Positions 8,978 through 17,992 are shown, counted from the first letter of the stretch. The stretch: DNA of 64,000 bases from Rhizobium freirei PRF 81 (GCF_000359745.1 NZ_AQHN01000084.1:496001-560000); one strand, 5' to 3'. The notes: a model not told the origin generated them from the sequence alone. A program made the numbers and translations.

Positions 8978-9916
8978 ATGTCCTATCTTGATAATGTCCG
9001 CGTCTTCGTTCGCGTGGTCGAACTCGGTACACTCTCGGCGGCAGGGCGCGACCAGCGCGTCACGCCTGCGGTGGCGAGCAATCGCATCAAGGAACTCGAG
9101 CGCCATCTCGGCGTGCGCCTCTTCAACCGCACGACGCGTAAGCTCTCGCCGACCGAACATGGCCGCGTTTTCTATGAGAAGGCGGTAAAGATCATCGAGG
9201 CCGTCAACGAGGCGGAGGCGGCGATCGCCGATCTCTCGCGCAATCCGAAAGGATCGCTCAGGATCACCGCGCCGCTCGGCATCGGGCGCCGGCTGGTCGC
9301 TTCGGGCATTCCCGAATTTCACGACAAATATCCGGATATCGAGGTGCGCGTCCGCCTGTCGGACCACAATGTCGATATTCTGGCCGAAGGCGTCGACGTC
9401 GCCTTCAAGCTTGGCGTGCTGGAGGATTCCAATCTGCGCATGCGCGGCATCCTCAATTGCGAGCGTGTGCTGTGCGCTTCGCCCGCCTATCTGGCGCGAC
9501 GTGGCGTGCCGCCGACCGCGGACGCCTTGATTGCCGACAAGCACGACTGTCTTCTGCTGCGCTATCCCGGATCCAAGGAATATTACTGGACGCTGACGAC
9601 GGCGGAAGGTCTTCGCAAATTCGAGGTCGCAGGTCCCTATGACAGCGATGATGGCGATGTCCTTACCCAATGGGCGCTGGAAGACCGCGGCATTATCAAC
9701 AAGCCGCTGTTCGAGGTGAAATCATACCTGCGCGAGGGGCGATTGGTGGAGATCCTGAAGGAGAGCCCGCCGGCTCCGGTTCAGCTCGCCGCCATCTATC
9801 CGCATAAGCGCTTCCAGGATCCGAAGGTCCGCCTGATGATCGATTTCATGGCAGAGCGCTGTCAGCGGCTCATCGGCAAGCTGCTTGCGGACGAGCCGGC
9901 GGCTGCGGCTTCGTGA
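8978..9916 (+). CDS. LysR-family transcriptional regulator
   Basis: 312 residues starting MSYLDNVRVFVRVVE, with a GAAAGGG ribosome site just upstream. The N-terminal winged helix is standard: VVELGTLSAAGRDQRVTPAVASNRIKELE then GVRLFNRTTRKLSPTEHG. The effector-binding domain follows from residue 90 and matches the AaeR/DhcR-like subgroup (SLRITAPLGIGRRL, CERVLCASPAYLARRG). It diverges from puuD-guaD with a 141-bp shared upstream region and may control those genes; this is positional inference only. Confidence 0.85.
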   Translation: MSYLDNVRVFVRVVELGTLSAAGRDQRVTPAVASNRIKELERHLGVRLFNRTTRKLSPTEHGRVFYEKAVKIIEAVNEAEAAIADLSRNPKGSLRITAPLGIGRRLVASGIPEFHDKYPDIEVRVRLSDHNVDILAEGVDVAFKLGVLEDSNLRMRGILNCERVLCASPAYLARRGVPPTADALIADKHDCLLLRYPGSKEYYWTLTTAEGLRKFEVAGPYDSDDGDVLTQWALEDRGIINKPLFEVKSYLREGRLVEILKESPPAPVQLAAIYPHKRFQDPKVRLMIDFMAERCQRLIGKLLADEPAAAAS

Positions 9917-9942
9917 TCCGAAAACCGCAGGTTGATCTCCGC

Positions 9943-9987
9943 TTGATTCATGTTAGTGACATCATATATGACTATCGGTAGTCATAT
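9943..9987 (+). promoter_or_regulatory. Promoter and palindromic operator of the toxin-antitoxin pair
   Basis: TTGATT at 9943-9948 and TATATG at 9965-9970 (16-bp spacing) make a plausible promoter. A perfect inverted repeat, ATATGACTA (9966-9974), spacer TCGG, TAGTCATAT (9979-9987), covers the -10 box and ends one base before the ribosome site. This is the expected layout for autorepression by a Phd/VapB antitoxin. Confidence 0.7.
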
Positions 9988-9998
9988 GGAGAAGTGAC

Positions 9999-10250
9999 AT
10001 GAAGGAAATCCAGCTCAAGGATGCAAAGGCGACGCTTTCCGCTGTGGTCGATCAAGCCGTGGCTGGTGAGCCGACCGTTATCACCCGCCATGGCCGGAAG
10101 GAAGCCGTGCTGGTTTCCTTCGAAGAATGGCAGCGGATTTCCAGGGTGCCGGATTTCGCCGATCTGCTTTTGGCCTTTCCCGGCGAGACGGCAGATATTC
10201 CCGAGCAATCGCGAAAGCCCGCCCGTGCATTGCGTGAAAACGGCTTCTGA
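9999..10250 (+). CDS. Phd/YefM-type antitoxin
   Basis: 83 residues, typical of type II antitoxins. The N-terminal DNA-binding fold reads MKEIQLKDAKATLSAVVDQA, then PTVITRHGRKEAVLVSFEEW, the usual Phd/YefM layout. The C-terminal tail (from about residue 50, ending RALRENGF) is Pro/Arg-rich and would wrap the toxin. Ribosome site GGAGAAG. The toxin gene starts 2 bp after its stop codon. Expected to neutralise the PIN ribonuclease and repress the pair through the palindrome directly upstream. Confidence 0.88.
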   Translation: MKEIQLKDAKATLSAVVDQAVAGEPTVITRHGRKEAVLVSFEEWQRISRVPDFADLLLAFPGETADIPEQSRKPARALRENGF

Positions 10251-10252
10251 TC

Positions 10253-10693
10253 TTGTATCTTCTGGACACCAATATCGTGTCGGCCGATGCACCGGCCAAG
10301 CGCCATGTCGGCGTTGACGCATTCGCAGCCTGGATGCGTTCGAATAGTGACCGGCTTTATCTTTCGGCAATCACGATTGCCGAGATCGAGGCAGGTATCG
10401 CCCGAGCGGCAAGAATCGGAGCGACGACGAAAGCGGAGCACCTGCGCCGCTGGCTCGCGGCGGTGGAACATTTCTATACCGGCCGTATCCTGCCCTTCGG
10501 AATTGAAGAGGCGAGACACGCTGGCCTGATGCTTGACCGGGCGCGTGCTCACGACCCTGGCTTTGAGGATATTGCCATTGCCGCGACCGCTGCTGCCCGC
10601 GGACTCACTGTTTTGACGGCCAATGAGCGCCATTTCGAGCCGCTTGGCGTGCCCCTTGCCAATCCCCTGAAGCAGTTACCCATTGTCCGATAA
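10253..10693 (+). CDS. PIN-domain ribonuclease toxin (VapC/FitB type)
   Basis: 146 residues beginning at a TTG codon that gives the exact PIN start MYLLDTNIVS, with catalytic Asp5. The other acidic residues fit: Glu in ITIAEIEAGI, and Asp in GFEDIAIAATA followed by LTVLTANERHF near the end. FitB-like PIN toxins paired with Phd antitoxins are common in rhizobia and cleave RNA in a Mg-dependent way. The start is 2 bp from the antitoxin stop, implying coupled translation; the rare TTG start may keep toxin output below antitoxin output (inference). Confidence 0.88.
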   Translation: MYLLDTNIVSADAPAKRHVGVDAFAAWMRSNSDRLYLSAITIAEIEAGIARAARIGATTKAEHLRRWLAAVEHFYTGRILPFGIEEARHAGLMLDRARAHDPGFEDIAIAATAAARGLTVLTANERHFEPLGVPLANPLKQLPIVR

Positions 10694-10707
10694 CGGCTTT
10701 TGCCGTT
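10692..10707. terminator. Small hairpin between convergent toxin and xdhC
   Basis: AACGGC-TTTT-GCCGTT, 6-bp perfect stem with a T-rich loop, beginning at the toxin stop codon and ending 9 bp before the xdhC stop. Weak but well placed for both genes. Confidence 0.35.
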
Positions 10708-10716
10708 CGGAAGCTT

Positions 10717-11565
10717 TTAGCGGCTGGCGGTCGCGGGTAGCTTTGCCCGATCTGCCGCCCAGGTCAGCGCCGCCGTCATGATCTCGGCCGCGGCAAGCGT
10801 GGCGATGACGGTCGGACGCTTGTCCTTCACCGCCGTTCCGCCGATCGGGCAAATCAGGCGATCGAAAAGCTCCGCCCGGCCGCTTTCGCGCGACAGCCAG
10901 TTTCTGAAGGTGGCACGCTTGGTCTTGGAGCCGATCATGCCGACATAGGCGGCATCCGCGCGCTTGAGCGCTTCGGCAGCGATGAGGAAATCGAGCGCGT
11001 GATCATGGGTGAGGATCACGAAACTGCTGCCGGCCGGGGCGTCGCGCACGACAGCCTCGGGCATCGCCGTCAGACAGGTCTCGATACGCGGCACCGTGCA
11101 GGCGGTGAGTTCGTCTTCGCGCGTATCGACCAGCACGACGCGCAGCGGCGCGAGAGAAAGCGCCATGGCAAGCGCATCGCCGACGTGGCCAGCCCCGAAA
11201 ATATAGACATGTGGCCGTGCGGCCATTTCACGGTCGCTGCGAGCGACCAGCTTGTTCGCAAGCTCAGGATTGAGCGCCGTAAAGGCAAGCCCCACCCGAC
11301 CGCCGCAGCATTGGCCGATCTCGGGGCCGAGCGGCACATTCATCGGCTCGGCCGCGAGGCCGGAACGCAAGGCCCGGCGCGCCTGGTCGATTGCCATATA
11401 TTCGAGCTGCCCGCCGCCGATGGTTGCGAAAATCGCCCGTTCCGAAACCAGCATCCAGGCATCGGTATCGCGTGGCGCCGAGCCCGCGACGCCCGTTACC
11501 TCGACGAGGATCGACGCCGGTTCGCGGCGCAGAAAATCCCGGATATCTTCGTGGGCGGCGTGCAT
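10717..11565 (-). CDS. xdhC: Xanthine dehydrogenase accessory protein XdhC
   Basis: 282 residues. XdhC proteins bind molybdenum cofactor, help sulfurate it and insert it into the large xanthine dehydrogenase subunit. Motifs: GSAPRDTDAWMLV near residue 30, ATIGGGQLEYMAI, GQCCGGRV near residue 87, then a Rossmann-like C-terminal domain with YIFGAGHVGDAL near residue 125, VILTHDHALD and GMIGSKTKRA. It starts 4 bp after the xdhB stop and is the last gene of the uraH-xdhA-xdhB-xdhC operon. Confidence 0.94.
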   Translation of the reverse strand: MHAAHEDIRDFLRREPASILVEVTGVAGSAPRDTDAWMLVSERAIFATIGGGQLEYMAIDQARRALRSGLAAEPMNVPLGPEIGQCCGGRVGLAFTALNPELANKLVARSDREMAARPHVYIFGAGHVGDALAMALSLAPLRVVLVDTREDELTACTVPRIETCLTAMPEAVVRDAPAGSSFVILTHDHALDFLIAAEALKRADAAYVGMIGSKTKRATFRNWLSRESGRAELFDRLICPIGGTAVKDKRPTVIATLAAAEIMTAALTWAADRAKLPATASR

Positions 11566-11569
11566 GACC

Positions 11570-13924
11570 TCACTCCTTTTGCGCAGCCTTCAGACGCTCG
11601 ATCGCCATCAGCGCCCGCTCCGGCGTTGCCGGCGCATCGAGACGCGGGCAGATCTTGTGATCGGCGACGCTCGCCACAGCATCCGATAGCGCGTGCAGAA
11701 CGGCAAGGCCGAGCGGCAGCGGCGGCTCGCCGACCGCCTTCGAGCGATGGATCGTCGGCTCATAGGCTTCCGACCAGTCGGTCAACGCCACATTGAAGAT
11801 CTTCGGGCGGTCAGATGCAAGCGGGATCTTGTAGGTGGAGGGCGCATGCGTTCTAAGCCTCCCCTTGCCGTCCCACCAGAGTTCTTCCGTCGTCAGCCAG
11901 CCCATGCCCTGGATGAAGCCGCCCTCGATCTGACCGATATCGATGGCCTTGTTCAGGGAGCGGCCGGTATCATGGAGGATATCCGTGCGTTCGACCACAT
12001 ATTCGCCGGTCAGCGTGTCGATGGATACCTCCGAGCACGCCGCTCCGTAGGCATAATAGTAGAAGGCGTGGCCGCGCCCTGTCTTTCGGTCCCAATGGAT
12101 CTTCGGCGTCTTGTAGAAACCGGCCGCCGAGAGCTGGACGCGGGCCATATAGGCCTTTTTGACGAGGTCGGAGAATGGCATTTCGATATCGCCGATGCGC
12201 ACGCGGTTGGGCAGGAACACCACCTGATCGCGGGGAACCTGATGGCTTTCCGCTGCAAAGGCGATCAGCCGGTCCTTGATCTGGCGTGCGGCGTTCTGCG
12301 CCGCCATTCCGTTCAGATCCGCACCCGAGGAAGCGGCGGTCGGCGACGTATTCGGCACCTTGGCCGTCGTCGTCGCGGTGATCTTCACCCGGTCGAGGTC
12401 GATCTGGAATTCTTCCGCCACGACCTGCGCCACCTTCAGATGCAGGCCTTGGCCCATCTCCGTGCCGCCGTGGTTCATATGCACGGAGCCGTCGCTATAG
12501 ACGTGGACCAGCGCACCGGCCTGGTTTGACTCGGTCTTGGTGAAGGAAATGCCGAATTTCACCGGGGTCAGCGCGATGCCGCGCTTGACGATGCGACTCT
12601 TTGCGTTGAACTCGGAAATAGTCTTTCGGCGCCCGGCATAATCGGCGCTTTCCTCCAGCTCGGCAACGATGCGCTGGATGATGCAATCCTCGACCTTCTG
12701 GTGATAAGGGGTGAGGTTGCGCTCACCCTTAACGCCCATCGCGTCATAGAAATTCAGCTTCCGGATCTCGAGCGGGTCCTTGCCGACGGCAAAAGCCACC
12801 TCGTCAATGACGCGTTCGGCGCCGACCATGCCCTGAGGCCCGCCAAAGCCGCGAAACGCCGTGTTGGAAACGGTGTTGGTGTAAAGCGGCGCCGACTTCG
12901 CATGCACATGCGGAAAGAAATAGGCATTGTCGCAGTGAAACAGCGCGCGGTCGCCGACCGGGCCGGAAAGATCGGCGGAAAATCCGGCCCGAAGCGCGAA
13001 GATATAGTCGACGGCAAGGATGCGCCCCTCGTCGTCGAAGCCGACATCGTAGTCGATGGCAAAATCATGCCGCTTGCCGGTGGCGACCATGTCTTCGTCG
13101 CGGTCGAGACGGACTTTGACGGCGCGTTTCAGCTTCTTGGCGGCGATTGCAGCGATTGCCGCACACTGGTTTGCCTGGGTTTCCTTGCCGCCGAAGCCGC
13201 CGCCCATGCGGCGAACTTCGATCGTCACGGCATTGCTCGGCACGCCGAGCGCATGGGCCACCATGTGCTGTGTCTCGCTCGGACCCTGGGTCGAACAATA
13301 GACGACGACCTCGTCGTCTTCGCCGGGCACGGCAAGCGAAATCTGGCCTTCCAGATAGAAATGGTCCTGGCCGCCCAGCCGCATGCGGCCCGTCACGCGA
13401 CGCGGCGCGCTCTCAAGAGCAGCGGCGGCATCGCCGCGCTTCAGCGTCAGCGGCGTAACAACTTGCCTGTGGGTCGAAACGTCGAGATCCCAGATGTCGA
13501 TATCGGCCGGCAATTCTTCATATTCGATCTTTGCCAGCGGCGCCGCTTTACGGGCCTGTTCGCGGGTTTCGGCGATCACACAGAAGATCGGCTGGCCATG
13601 AAACTCGACCTTGCCGGCGGCAAGCACCGGGTCGTCGTGCATGTAGGAGGGCGAGATGTCGTTGACGCCAGGCACGTCCTCATGGGTCAGCACGGTGACA
13701 ACGCCGGGAGCTGCCCGCACGGCGGCAAGATCGACCGATTTCAGGATACCGTGCGCGACTGTGGACAGGCCGAGGCCGGCGTGAAGCGTCCCGGTCGGTT
13801 CGGTAATGTCGTCGATGTAAACGGCAGTGCCGGAGACATGCTTGTGAGCGGAGTCATGGCGAGGGCTGGAGTGGACGCCACCAACAATGGTTTCGGGTTT
13901 GAGGTCGGGACTGTGCTTGTTCAT
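11570..13924 (-). CDS. xdhB: Xanthine dehydrogenase, molybdopterin-binding large subunit
   Basis: 784 residues from ATG 13924; the frame is open upstream to 14023 but overlaps xdhA and lacks family similarity. It hydroxylates hypoxanthine to xanthine and xanthine to urate with XdhA. It has the N-terminal hammerhead domain (HKHVSGTAVYIDDI), then molybdopterin motifs GGGFGGKETQ at 241-250, FRGFGGPQG and the catalytic glutamate in VGEPPLPLG (Glu733). The start is 4 bp after xdhA. No signal peptide, so the enzyme is cytoplasmic. Confidence 0.95.
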   Translation of the reverse strand: MNKHSPDLKPETIVGGVHSSPRHDSAHKHVSGTAVYIDDITEPTGTLHAGLGLSTVAHGILKSVDLAAVRAAPGVVTVLTHEDVPGVNDISPSYMHDDPVLAAGKVEFHGQPIFCVIAETREQARKAAPLAKIEYEELPADIDIWDLDVSTHRQVVTPLTLKRGDAAAALESAPRRVTGRMRLGGQDHFYLEGQISLAVPGEDDEVVVYCSTQGPSETQHMVAHALGVPSNAVTIEVRRMGGGFGGKETQANQCAAIAAIAAKKLKRAVKVRLDRDEDMVATGKRHDFAIDYDVGFDDEGRILAVDYIFALRAGFSADLSGPVGDRALFHCDNAYFFPHVHAKSAPLYTNTVSNTAFRGFGGPQGMVGAERVIDEVAFAVGKDPLEIRKLNFYDAMGVKGERNLTPYHQKVEDCIIQRIVAELEESADYAGRRKTISEFNAKSRIVKRGIALTPVKFGISFTKTESNQAGALVHVYSDGSVHMNHGGTEMGQGLHLKVAQVVAEEFQIDLDRVKITATTTAKVPNTSPTAASSGADLNGMAAQNAARQIKDRLIAFAAESHQVPRDQVVFLPNRVRIGDIEMPFSDLVKKAYMARVQLSAAGFYKTPKIHWDRKTGRGHAFYYYAYGAACSEVSIDTLTGEYVVERTDILHDTGRSLNKAIDIGQIEGGFIQGMGWLTTEELWWDGKGRLRTHAPSTYKIPLASDRPKIFNVALTDWSEAYEPTIHRSKAVGEPPLPLGLAVLHALSDAVASVADHKICPRLDAPATPERALMAIERLKAAQKE

Positions 13925-13928
13925 GGGT

Positions 13929-15413
13929 TCACGCGGCCTCGTATCTGGACACCTGAGCCGGTGCCGCATAGGGCGTCGTTTCCAGGTAGAAACGGAGCAG
14001 AAGGTTCTTGGCTGCCAGCGCACGATATTCCGCAGTAGCGCGCATGTCGGTCAGCGGCGAATAATCCTCGGCGTATTTCTCCATGGCGACCTCCACCGTC
14101 TGTTCGCTCCAGATCTGGCCGAGCAGCGCCTTTTCGACGGCGAAGGCCCGTTTCGGCGTTGCGGCCATGCCGCCATAGGCGATGCGGATTTCCGCCACCG
14201 TGCCGTCGTCGGCAAGCGCCATGCGGAAGGCGCCGAGCGTCGCCGTGATATCTTCGTCCCGACGCTTCGTCACCTTGTAGACGGCGAATTTTTCGCCCGA
14301 TGCCGGGACCGGAATATGCACGGTTTCAACGAATTCACCGGGTTGGCGATCCTGCTTGCCGTAGGCGATGAAGAAATCTTCGAGCGGAATGGTGCGCCGG
14401 CTCGTGCCTTGACGCAAAGTGAGCGACGCGCCGAGCACGATGAGCGCCGGCGGCGTGTCGCCGATCGGCGAGCCGTTGGCGATGTTGCCGCCGATCGTCC
14501 CCATGTTGCGCACCTGCTGGCCGCCGATGCGGGCAATCAGCGGACCCAATGCCGGAATATGCTGCGAAAGCATTTCAATCGCTTCCGAGTAGGTAACGCC
14601 TGCGCCAATGGTGATGACGCCATCCTCCACCTCGATCGACTTCAATTCCTGCAGCCCGGCAATGAATACGACCGGCGTGATGTCGCGCATGTGCTTGGTC
14701 ACCCAAAGGCCGACATCGGTGGAGCCGGCCACTACGGTCGCGGTCGGTGAGGTCTCCAGGACGGTCGCGAAATCATCGAGGCTTGCTGGCACAATTAGCC
14801 GGTGACGACCTTCGCCGATTTCGACACGCGCGCCGTCGCTAAGGGCCTTCAGCCGCGCGATCATTGTTCCACGCTCGACAAGCAACGGATCGTTTTGCGT
14901 CCCGCCATAGCTGGAAATAGCGCGGGCAGCGCGCAGGATCGGCTCATAGCCAGTGCAGCGACAGAGATTGCCCTGGAGCGCCGTTTCGATCTGCTGGTCC
15001 GTCGGGTTCGGCGTCTGCATCCAGAGCCCGTAGAGCGACATCACGAAGCCCGGCGTGCAAAAGCCGCATTGCGACCCGTGAAAATCCACCATGGCCTGCT
15101 GTACCGGATGCAGGCGATCGTCGCTGCCTGCCAGATGTTCGACGGTGACGACGTGGCATCCGTCAAGCGAGCCAAGGAAGCGAATGCAGGCATTGACCCC
15201 TTCGTAGACGAGCGCGCCCGCAGGTGTCAGCCGTCCCACAAGCACGGTGCAGGCGCCGCAATCGCCCTCGGCGCAGCCCTCCTTCGTGCCCTTCAACGAG
15301 CGTGAGAGCCGAAGCCAGTCGAGCAGCGTCTGGTCCGGCGCGACGTCATCAAGCGCAACCTCCTGGCCGTTGAGGATGAAACGCAATTCGGAGCGGATTG
15401 TCACCGGCATCAT
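13929..15413 (-). CDS. xdhA: Xanthine dehydrogenase, FeS/FAD small subunit
   Basis: 494 residues. The N-terminal plant-type 2Fe-2S domain has Cys47, Cys52, Cys55 and Cys76 (GCAEGDCGACTVL). The second 2Fe-2S domain has Cys116, Cys119, Cys151 and Cys153 (QCGFCTPGF, CRCTGYEPI). The FAD domain from about residue 190 carries VVAGSTDVGLWVTK and the NMGTIGGNIANGSPIGD motif. Electrons pass from the molybdenum site in XdhB through the FeS clusters to FAD and NAD. Starts 3 bp after uraH. Confidence 0.95.
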   Translation of the reverse strand: MMPVTIRSELRFILNGQEVALDDVAPDQTLLDWLRLSRSLKGTKEGCAEGDCGACTVLVGRLTPAGALVYEGVNACIRFLGSLDGCHVVTVEHLAGSDDRLHPVQQAMVDFHGSQCGFCTPGFVMSLYGLWMQTPNPTDQQIETALQGNLCRCTGYEPILRAARAISSYGGTQNDPLLVERGTMIARLKALSDGARVEIGEGRHRLIVPASLDDFATVLETSPTATVVAGSTDVGLWVTKHMRDITPVVFIAGLQELKSIEVEDGVITIGAGVTYSEAIEMLSQHIPALGPLIARIGGQQVRNMGTIGGNIANGSPIGDTPPALIVLGASLTLRQGTSRRTIPLEDFFIAYGKQDRQPGEFVETVHIPVPASGEKFAVYKVTKRRDEDITATLGAFRMALADDGTVAEIRIAYGGMAATPKRAFAVEKALLGQIWSEQTVEVAMEKYAEDYSPLTDMRATAEYRALAAKNLLLRFYLETTPYAAPAQVSRYEAA

Positions 15414-15416
15414 CGT

Positions 15417-15782
15417 CTAGCTCCCGCGATAGGTGGAGTAGCTGTAGCGGGAGAGAAGCAGCGGCACATGGTAATGCGCGCCCTCATCGCCAAGGCCAAA
15501 GCGGATCGGAATGAGATCAAGGAACATCGGGCCTTCGCTCGAGCGGCCAAGATAGTCGCCAGCGTGGAAGCGCAGCTCGTAGATGCCGGACTTCATGTCG
15601 TCGCCCGCCAGCAGCGGCGCGTCGCATCGGCCATCATCATTCGTCCGCGTGGATTTCAGGAGATGCAGCGCCTCTCCGTCCACCCGGTAGAGATCGATGC
15701 GCAGATCCTGGGCTGGCTTGCCGAGCGCCGTGTCCAGAACATGGGTCGTGAGCCGGCCGGCTCCTTGCGAATGAGACTGCAT
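15417..15782 (-). CDS. uraH: 5-Hydroxyisourate hydrolase (transthyretin-like)
   Basis: 121 residues from ATG 15782, chosen for its GGGAGAAG ribosome site over an in-frame ATG at 15812. It hydrolyses 5-hydroxyisourate, the PuuD product, to OHCU. Family marks: LTTHVLDTALGKPAQ at the start with the catalytic His, the Arg-containing segment DLRIDLYR, HYHVPLLLSRYSYSTYRGS at the end, closing on the diagnostic YRGS tetrapeptide. First gene of the xdh operon, divergent from puuE-uraD. Confidence 0.95.
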   Translation of the reverse strand: MQSHSQGAGRLTTHVLDTALGKPAQDLRIDLYRVDGEALHLLKSTRTNDDGRCDAPLLAGDDMKSGIYELRFHAGDYLGRSSEGPMFLDLIPIRFGLGDEGAHYHVPLLLSRYSYSTYRGS

Positions 15783-15942
15783 TTTCTTCTCCCGAACGTA
15801 GCGCTCCTGCATCCACTATCCCCCAGGCCTATTCCACTGAAAAGCAGCGGTATCGTTCGAGACTTTCAAATTTTCCAAGGGGAATAACGCGCGCATTTTG
15901 CGGTTAGAAATTTGTCATCGAAGACATTTGGAGGAGTGTTTC
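15783..15942. promoter_or_regulatory. Divergent promoter region, uraH-xdh versus puuE-uraD
   Basis: 160 bp between two divergent ureide-pathway operons, noticeably A/T-richer than its surroundings (about 15840-15935). It must hold both promoters. I cannot assign exact boxes or an operator with confidence. The puuE side has a GGAGGAG ribosome site at about 15931. Confidence 0.5.
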
Positions 15943-17400
15943 ATGCGATATTGCCGTGACATGCACGGGTATGGCCAGACGCCGCCTGAGGCGCAATGGC
16001 CGGGCGATGCGCGCGTCGCCGTACAATTCGTCCTGAATTACGAAGAGGGTGGCGAGAACTGCGTGCTGCATGGCGACGCGGCATCGGAAGCCTTTCTGTC
16101 GGAAATCGTCGGTGCCGCCCAATGGCCGGGCCAGCGCCACTGGAATATGGAATCGGTCTACGAATATGGCGCTCGCGCCGGCTTCTGGCGCCTCCACCGG
16201 CTGTTTATCGAAAAGCAGGTCCCGGTCACCGTGTATGCCGTTGCGACGGCTCTGCAACGATCACCGGCGCAGGTCGCCGCCATGCTGGAAGCCGGTTGGG
16301 AAGTTGCTTCGCACGGCCTCAAATGGGTCGAGCACAAGGATATGGGGCCGGAGGAAGAGCGCGCAGCGATCGCCGAGGCTGTCCGCCTGCACACCCTCGT
16401 CACCGGCGAGCGGCCGCGTGGCTGGTATACCGGTCGCTGTTCCGTCAACACCGTCGATCTGGTGACGGAAGCCGGCGGCTTCGACTACATCTCCGACACC
16501 TATGCCGACGATCTTCCTTACTGGTACGAGCACGGTGGCCGCCAACAGCTGATCATCCCTTATACGCTCGATGCCAACGACATGCGTTTCGCGACGCCGC
16601 AGGGTTTTAACAGCGGCGACCAGTTCTTCAGCTATCTGAAGGATTCCTTCGATGCGCTCTATGCGGAGGGTGCCGCCGGCAGTCCGAAGATGATGAGCAT
16701 CGGTCTGCATTGCAGGCTGATCGGACGGCCGGGCCGTGTCATGGCGCTAGCCCGCTTCATCGACTACGTCCGGAGCCACGACCGGGTCTGGATCGCACGC
16801 CGTGTCGACATCGCCGAACATTGGGCAAAGACCCATCCGCCGGAGCGGGTCGCGGAGCGACCCTCACAGATGCCGGAAGCGGACTTCGTCGAGCGTTTTG
16901 GCGGCATTTTCGAACACTCGCCCTGGATCGCGCAGCGTGCCTTCGCGGGCGAACTTTCGCCGGCAAACGATACCGCCATTGGGATCCATGCCGCGCTCAC
17001 TTTTCAGTTCCGCGCTGCAAGCGAGGAGGAGCGGCTCGGCGTGCTGGTTGCCCACCCGGATCTTGCCGGGAAGTTGGCGCAGGCGAAACGCCTGACGGCA
17101 AGTTCGACGCAAGAGCAGGCATCTGCCGGCCTCGATGCGCTGACGGACGAGGAGCGCACCCACTTCACCGACCTCAACATCCGTTATGTCGAAAAATTCG
17201 GCTTCCCCTTCATCATTGCCGTGCGCGACCACTCGAAGTCGGGGATCCTCGCCGCATTCGAGACCCGGATGGAAAACGACCGCGACGCCGAGTTTGCCAC
17301 CGCCTGCCGCCAGGTGGAGCGGATCGCGTTTCTGCGGCTTGCCGCCCTGCTCTCAGAAGGACAAGGCCGGCATGCGCGCGATCAACAGACCGCTGCATGA
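15943..17400 (+). CDS. puuE: Allantoinase PuuE fused to OHCU decarboxylase UraD
   Basis: 485 residues from ATG 15943, set by the GGAGGAG ribosome site. Residues 1-310 are the PuuE allantoinase, a polysaccharide-deacetylase (NodB) fold (RDMHGYGQTPPEAQWP, FVLNYEEGGENCVLHGD, VASHGLKW). It opens the allantoin ring to allantoate. Residues about 312-475 are an OHCU decarboxylase: FVERFGGIFEHSPWIA with catalytic His325, HPDLAGKLA, and LNIRYVEKFGFPFIIAV. The decarboxylase makes (S)-allantoin. The fusion places two consecutive steps on one chain. allA follows 45 bp downstream and the transcript ends at 17.99 kb. Confidence 0.95.
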   Translation: MRYCRDMHGYGQTPPEAQWPGDARVAVQFVLNYEEGGENCVLHGDAASEAFLSEIVGAAQWPGQRHWNMESVYEYGARAGFWRLHRLFIEKQVPVTVYAVATALQRSPAQVAAMLEAGWEVASHGLKWVEHKDMGPEEERAAIAEAVRLHTLVTGERPRGWYTGRCSVNTVDLVTEAGGFDYISDTYADDLPYWYEHGGRQQLIIPYTLDANDMRFATPQGFNSGDQFFSYLKDSFDALYAEGAAGSPKMMSIGLHCRLIGRPGRVMALARFIDYVRSHDRVWIARRVDIAEHWAKTHPPERVAERPSQMPEADFVERFGGIFEHSPWIAQRAFAGELSPANDTAIGIHAALTFQFRAASEEERLGVLVAHPDLAGKLAQAKRLTASSTQEQASAGLDALTDEERTHFTDLNIRYVEKFGFPFIIAVRDHSKSGILAAFETRMENDRDAEFATACRQVERIAFLRLAALLSEGQGRHARDQQTAA

Positions 17401-17445
17401 ACGTCGAATGCCTGTATTGGAGCAACAGAGATGAGGAGAGCGTGA

Positions 17446-17931
17446 ATGAAAGTGATTGAGATCCAGCCGTTGACGAACGCCGCCTTTTTTCCGTTCGGCG
17501 ACGTGATCGAAATGGAAGGGGCGTATAACTACCCCATCAATGCCGGAAAATGCGTGCGCTATCATGACCTGGCGAAGGTTGAGACAACGGGCGAAAAGGC
17601 GCGGGCGATGATCAGCCTCTTGCGCGGCGAGCCATACGAGCTGCCCCTGGAACTACGCATGGTCGAGCGGCATCCGCTCGGGAGCCAGGCCTTCATACCG
17701 CTGACGGACTATCCATTCCTCGTCGTCGTCGCCAAGGAGACTGCGAATGGGCCGGCTGAGCCTTTGGCCTTCCGCACGAAGCCGGGGCAGGGCGTCAATA
17801 TCGGCCGCAATGTCTGGCATGGCATCCTCACCCCTCTCGATGGTCCCTCCGATTTTGCCGTGGTCGATCGCGGCGGCGAGGGCGTAAATCTCGAAGAGCA
17901 TTTCTTTGACGAACCGTTCCTGATCCGCTGA
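17446..17931 (+). CDS. allA: Ureidoglycolate lyase
   Basis: 161 residues of the cupin-like AllA fold. It splits (S)-ureidoglycolate into glyoxylate and urea. Segments seen: FFPFGDVIEMEGAYNYPINAGKCVRYHDLA, MVERHPLGSQAFIPL and GVNIGRNVWHGILTPL, matching the conserved basic and histidine residues of the family. ATG 17446 has a GAGAG-type ribosome site. Second gene of the puuE-uraD operon; its glyoxylate is the substrate of Gcl at 3.2-5.0 kb. Confidence 0.95.
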   Translation: MKVIEIQPLTNAAFFPFGDVIEMEGAYNYPINAGKCVRYHDLAKVETTGEKARAMISLLRGEPYELPLELRMVERHPLGSQAFIPLTDYPFLVVVAKETANGPAEPLAFRTKPGQGVNIGRNVWHGILTPLDGPSDFAVVDRGGEGVNLEEHFFDEPFLIR

Positions 17932-17962
17932 TCGCGGAGCAGGCGGGAGCTTAGATGATGAC

Positions 17963-17992
17963 AGGGGCGCCGCTGTTGCGGCGCCCCTTTTT
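17963..17992 (+). terminator. Rho-independent terminator after allA
   Basis: Perfect 11-bp stem AGGGGCGCCGC / GCGGCGCCCCT with loop TGTT, followed by TTTT, starting 32 bp after the allA stop. Classic intrinsic terminator for the puuE-uraD/allA transcript. Confidence 0.85.
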
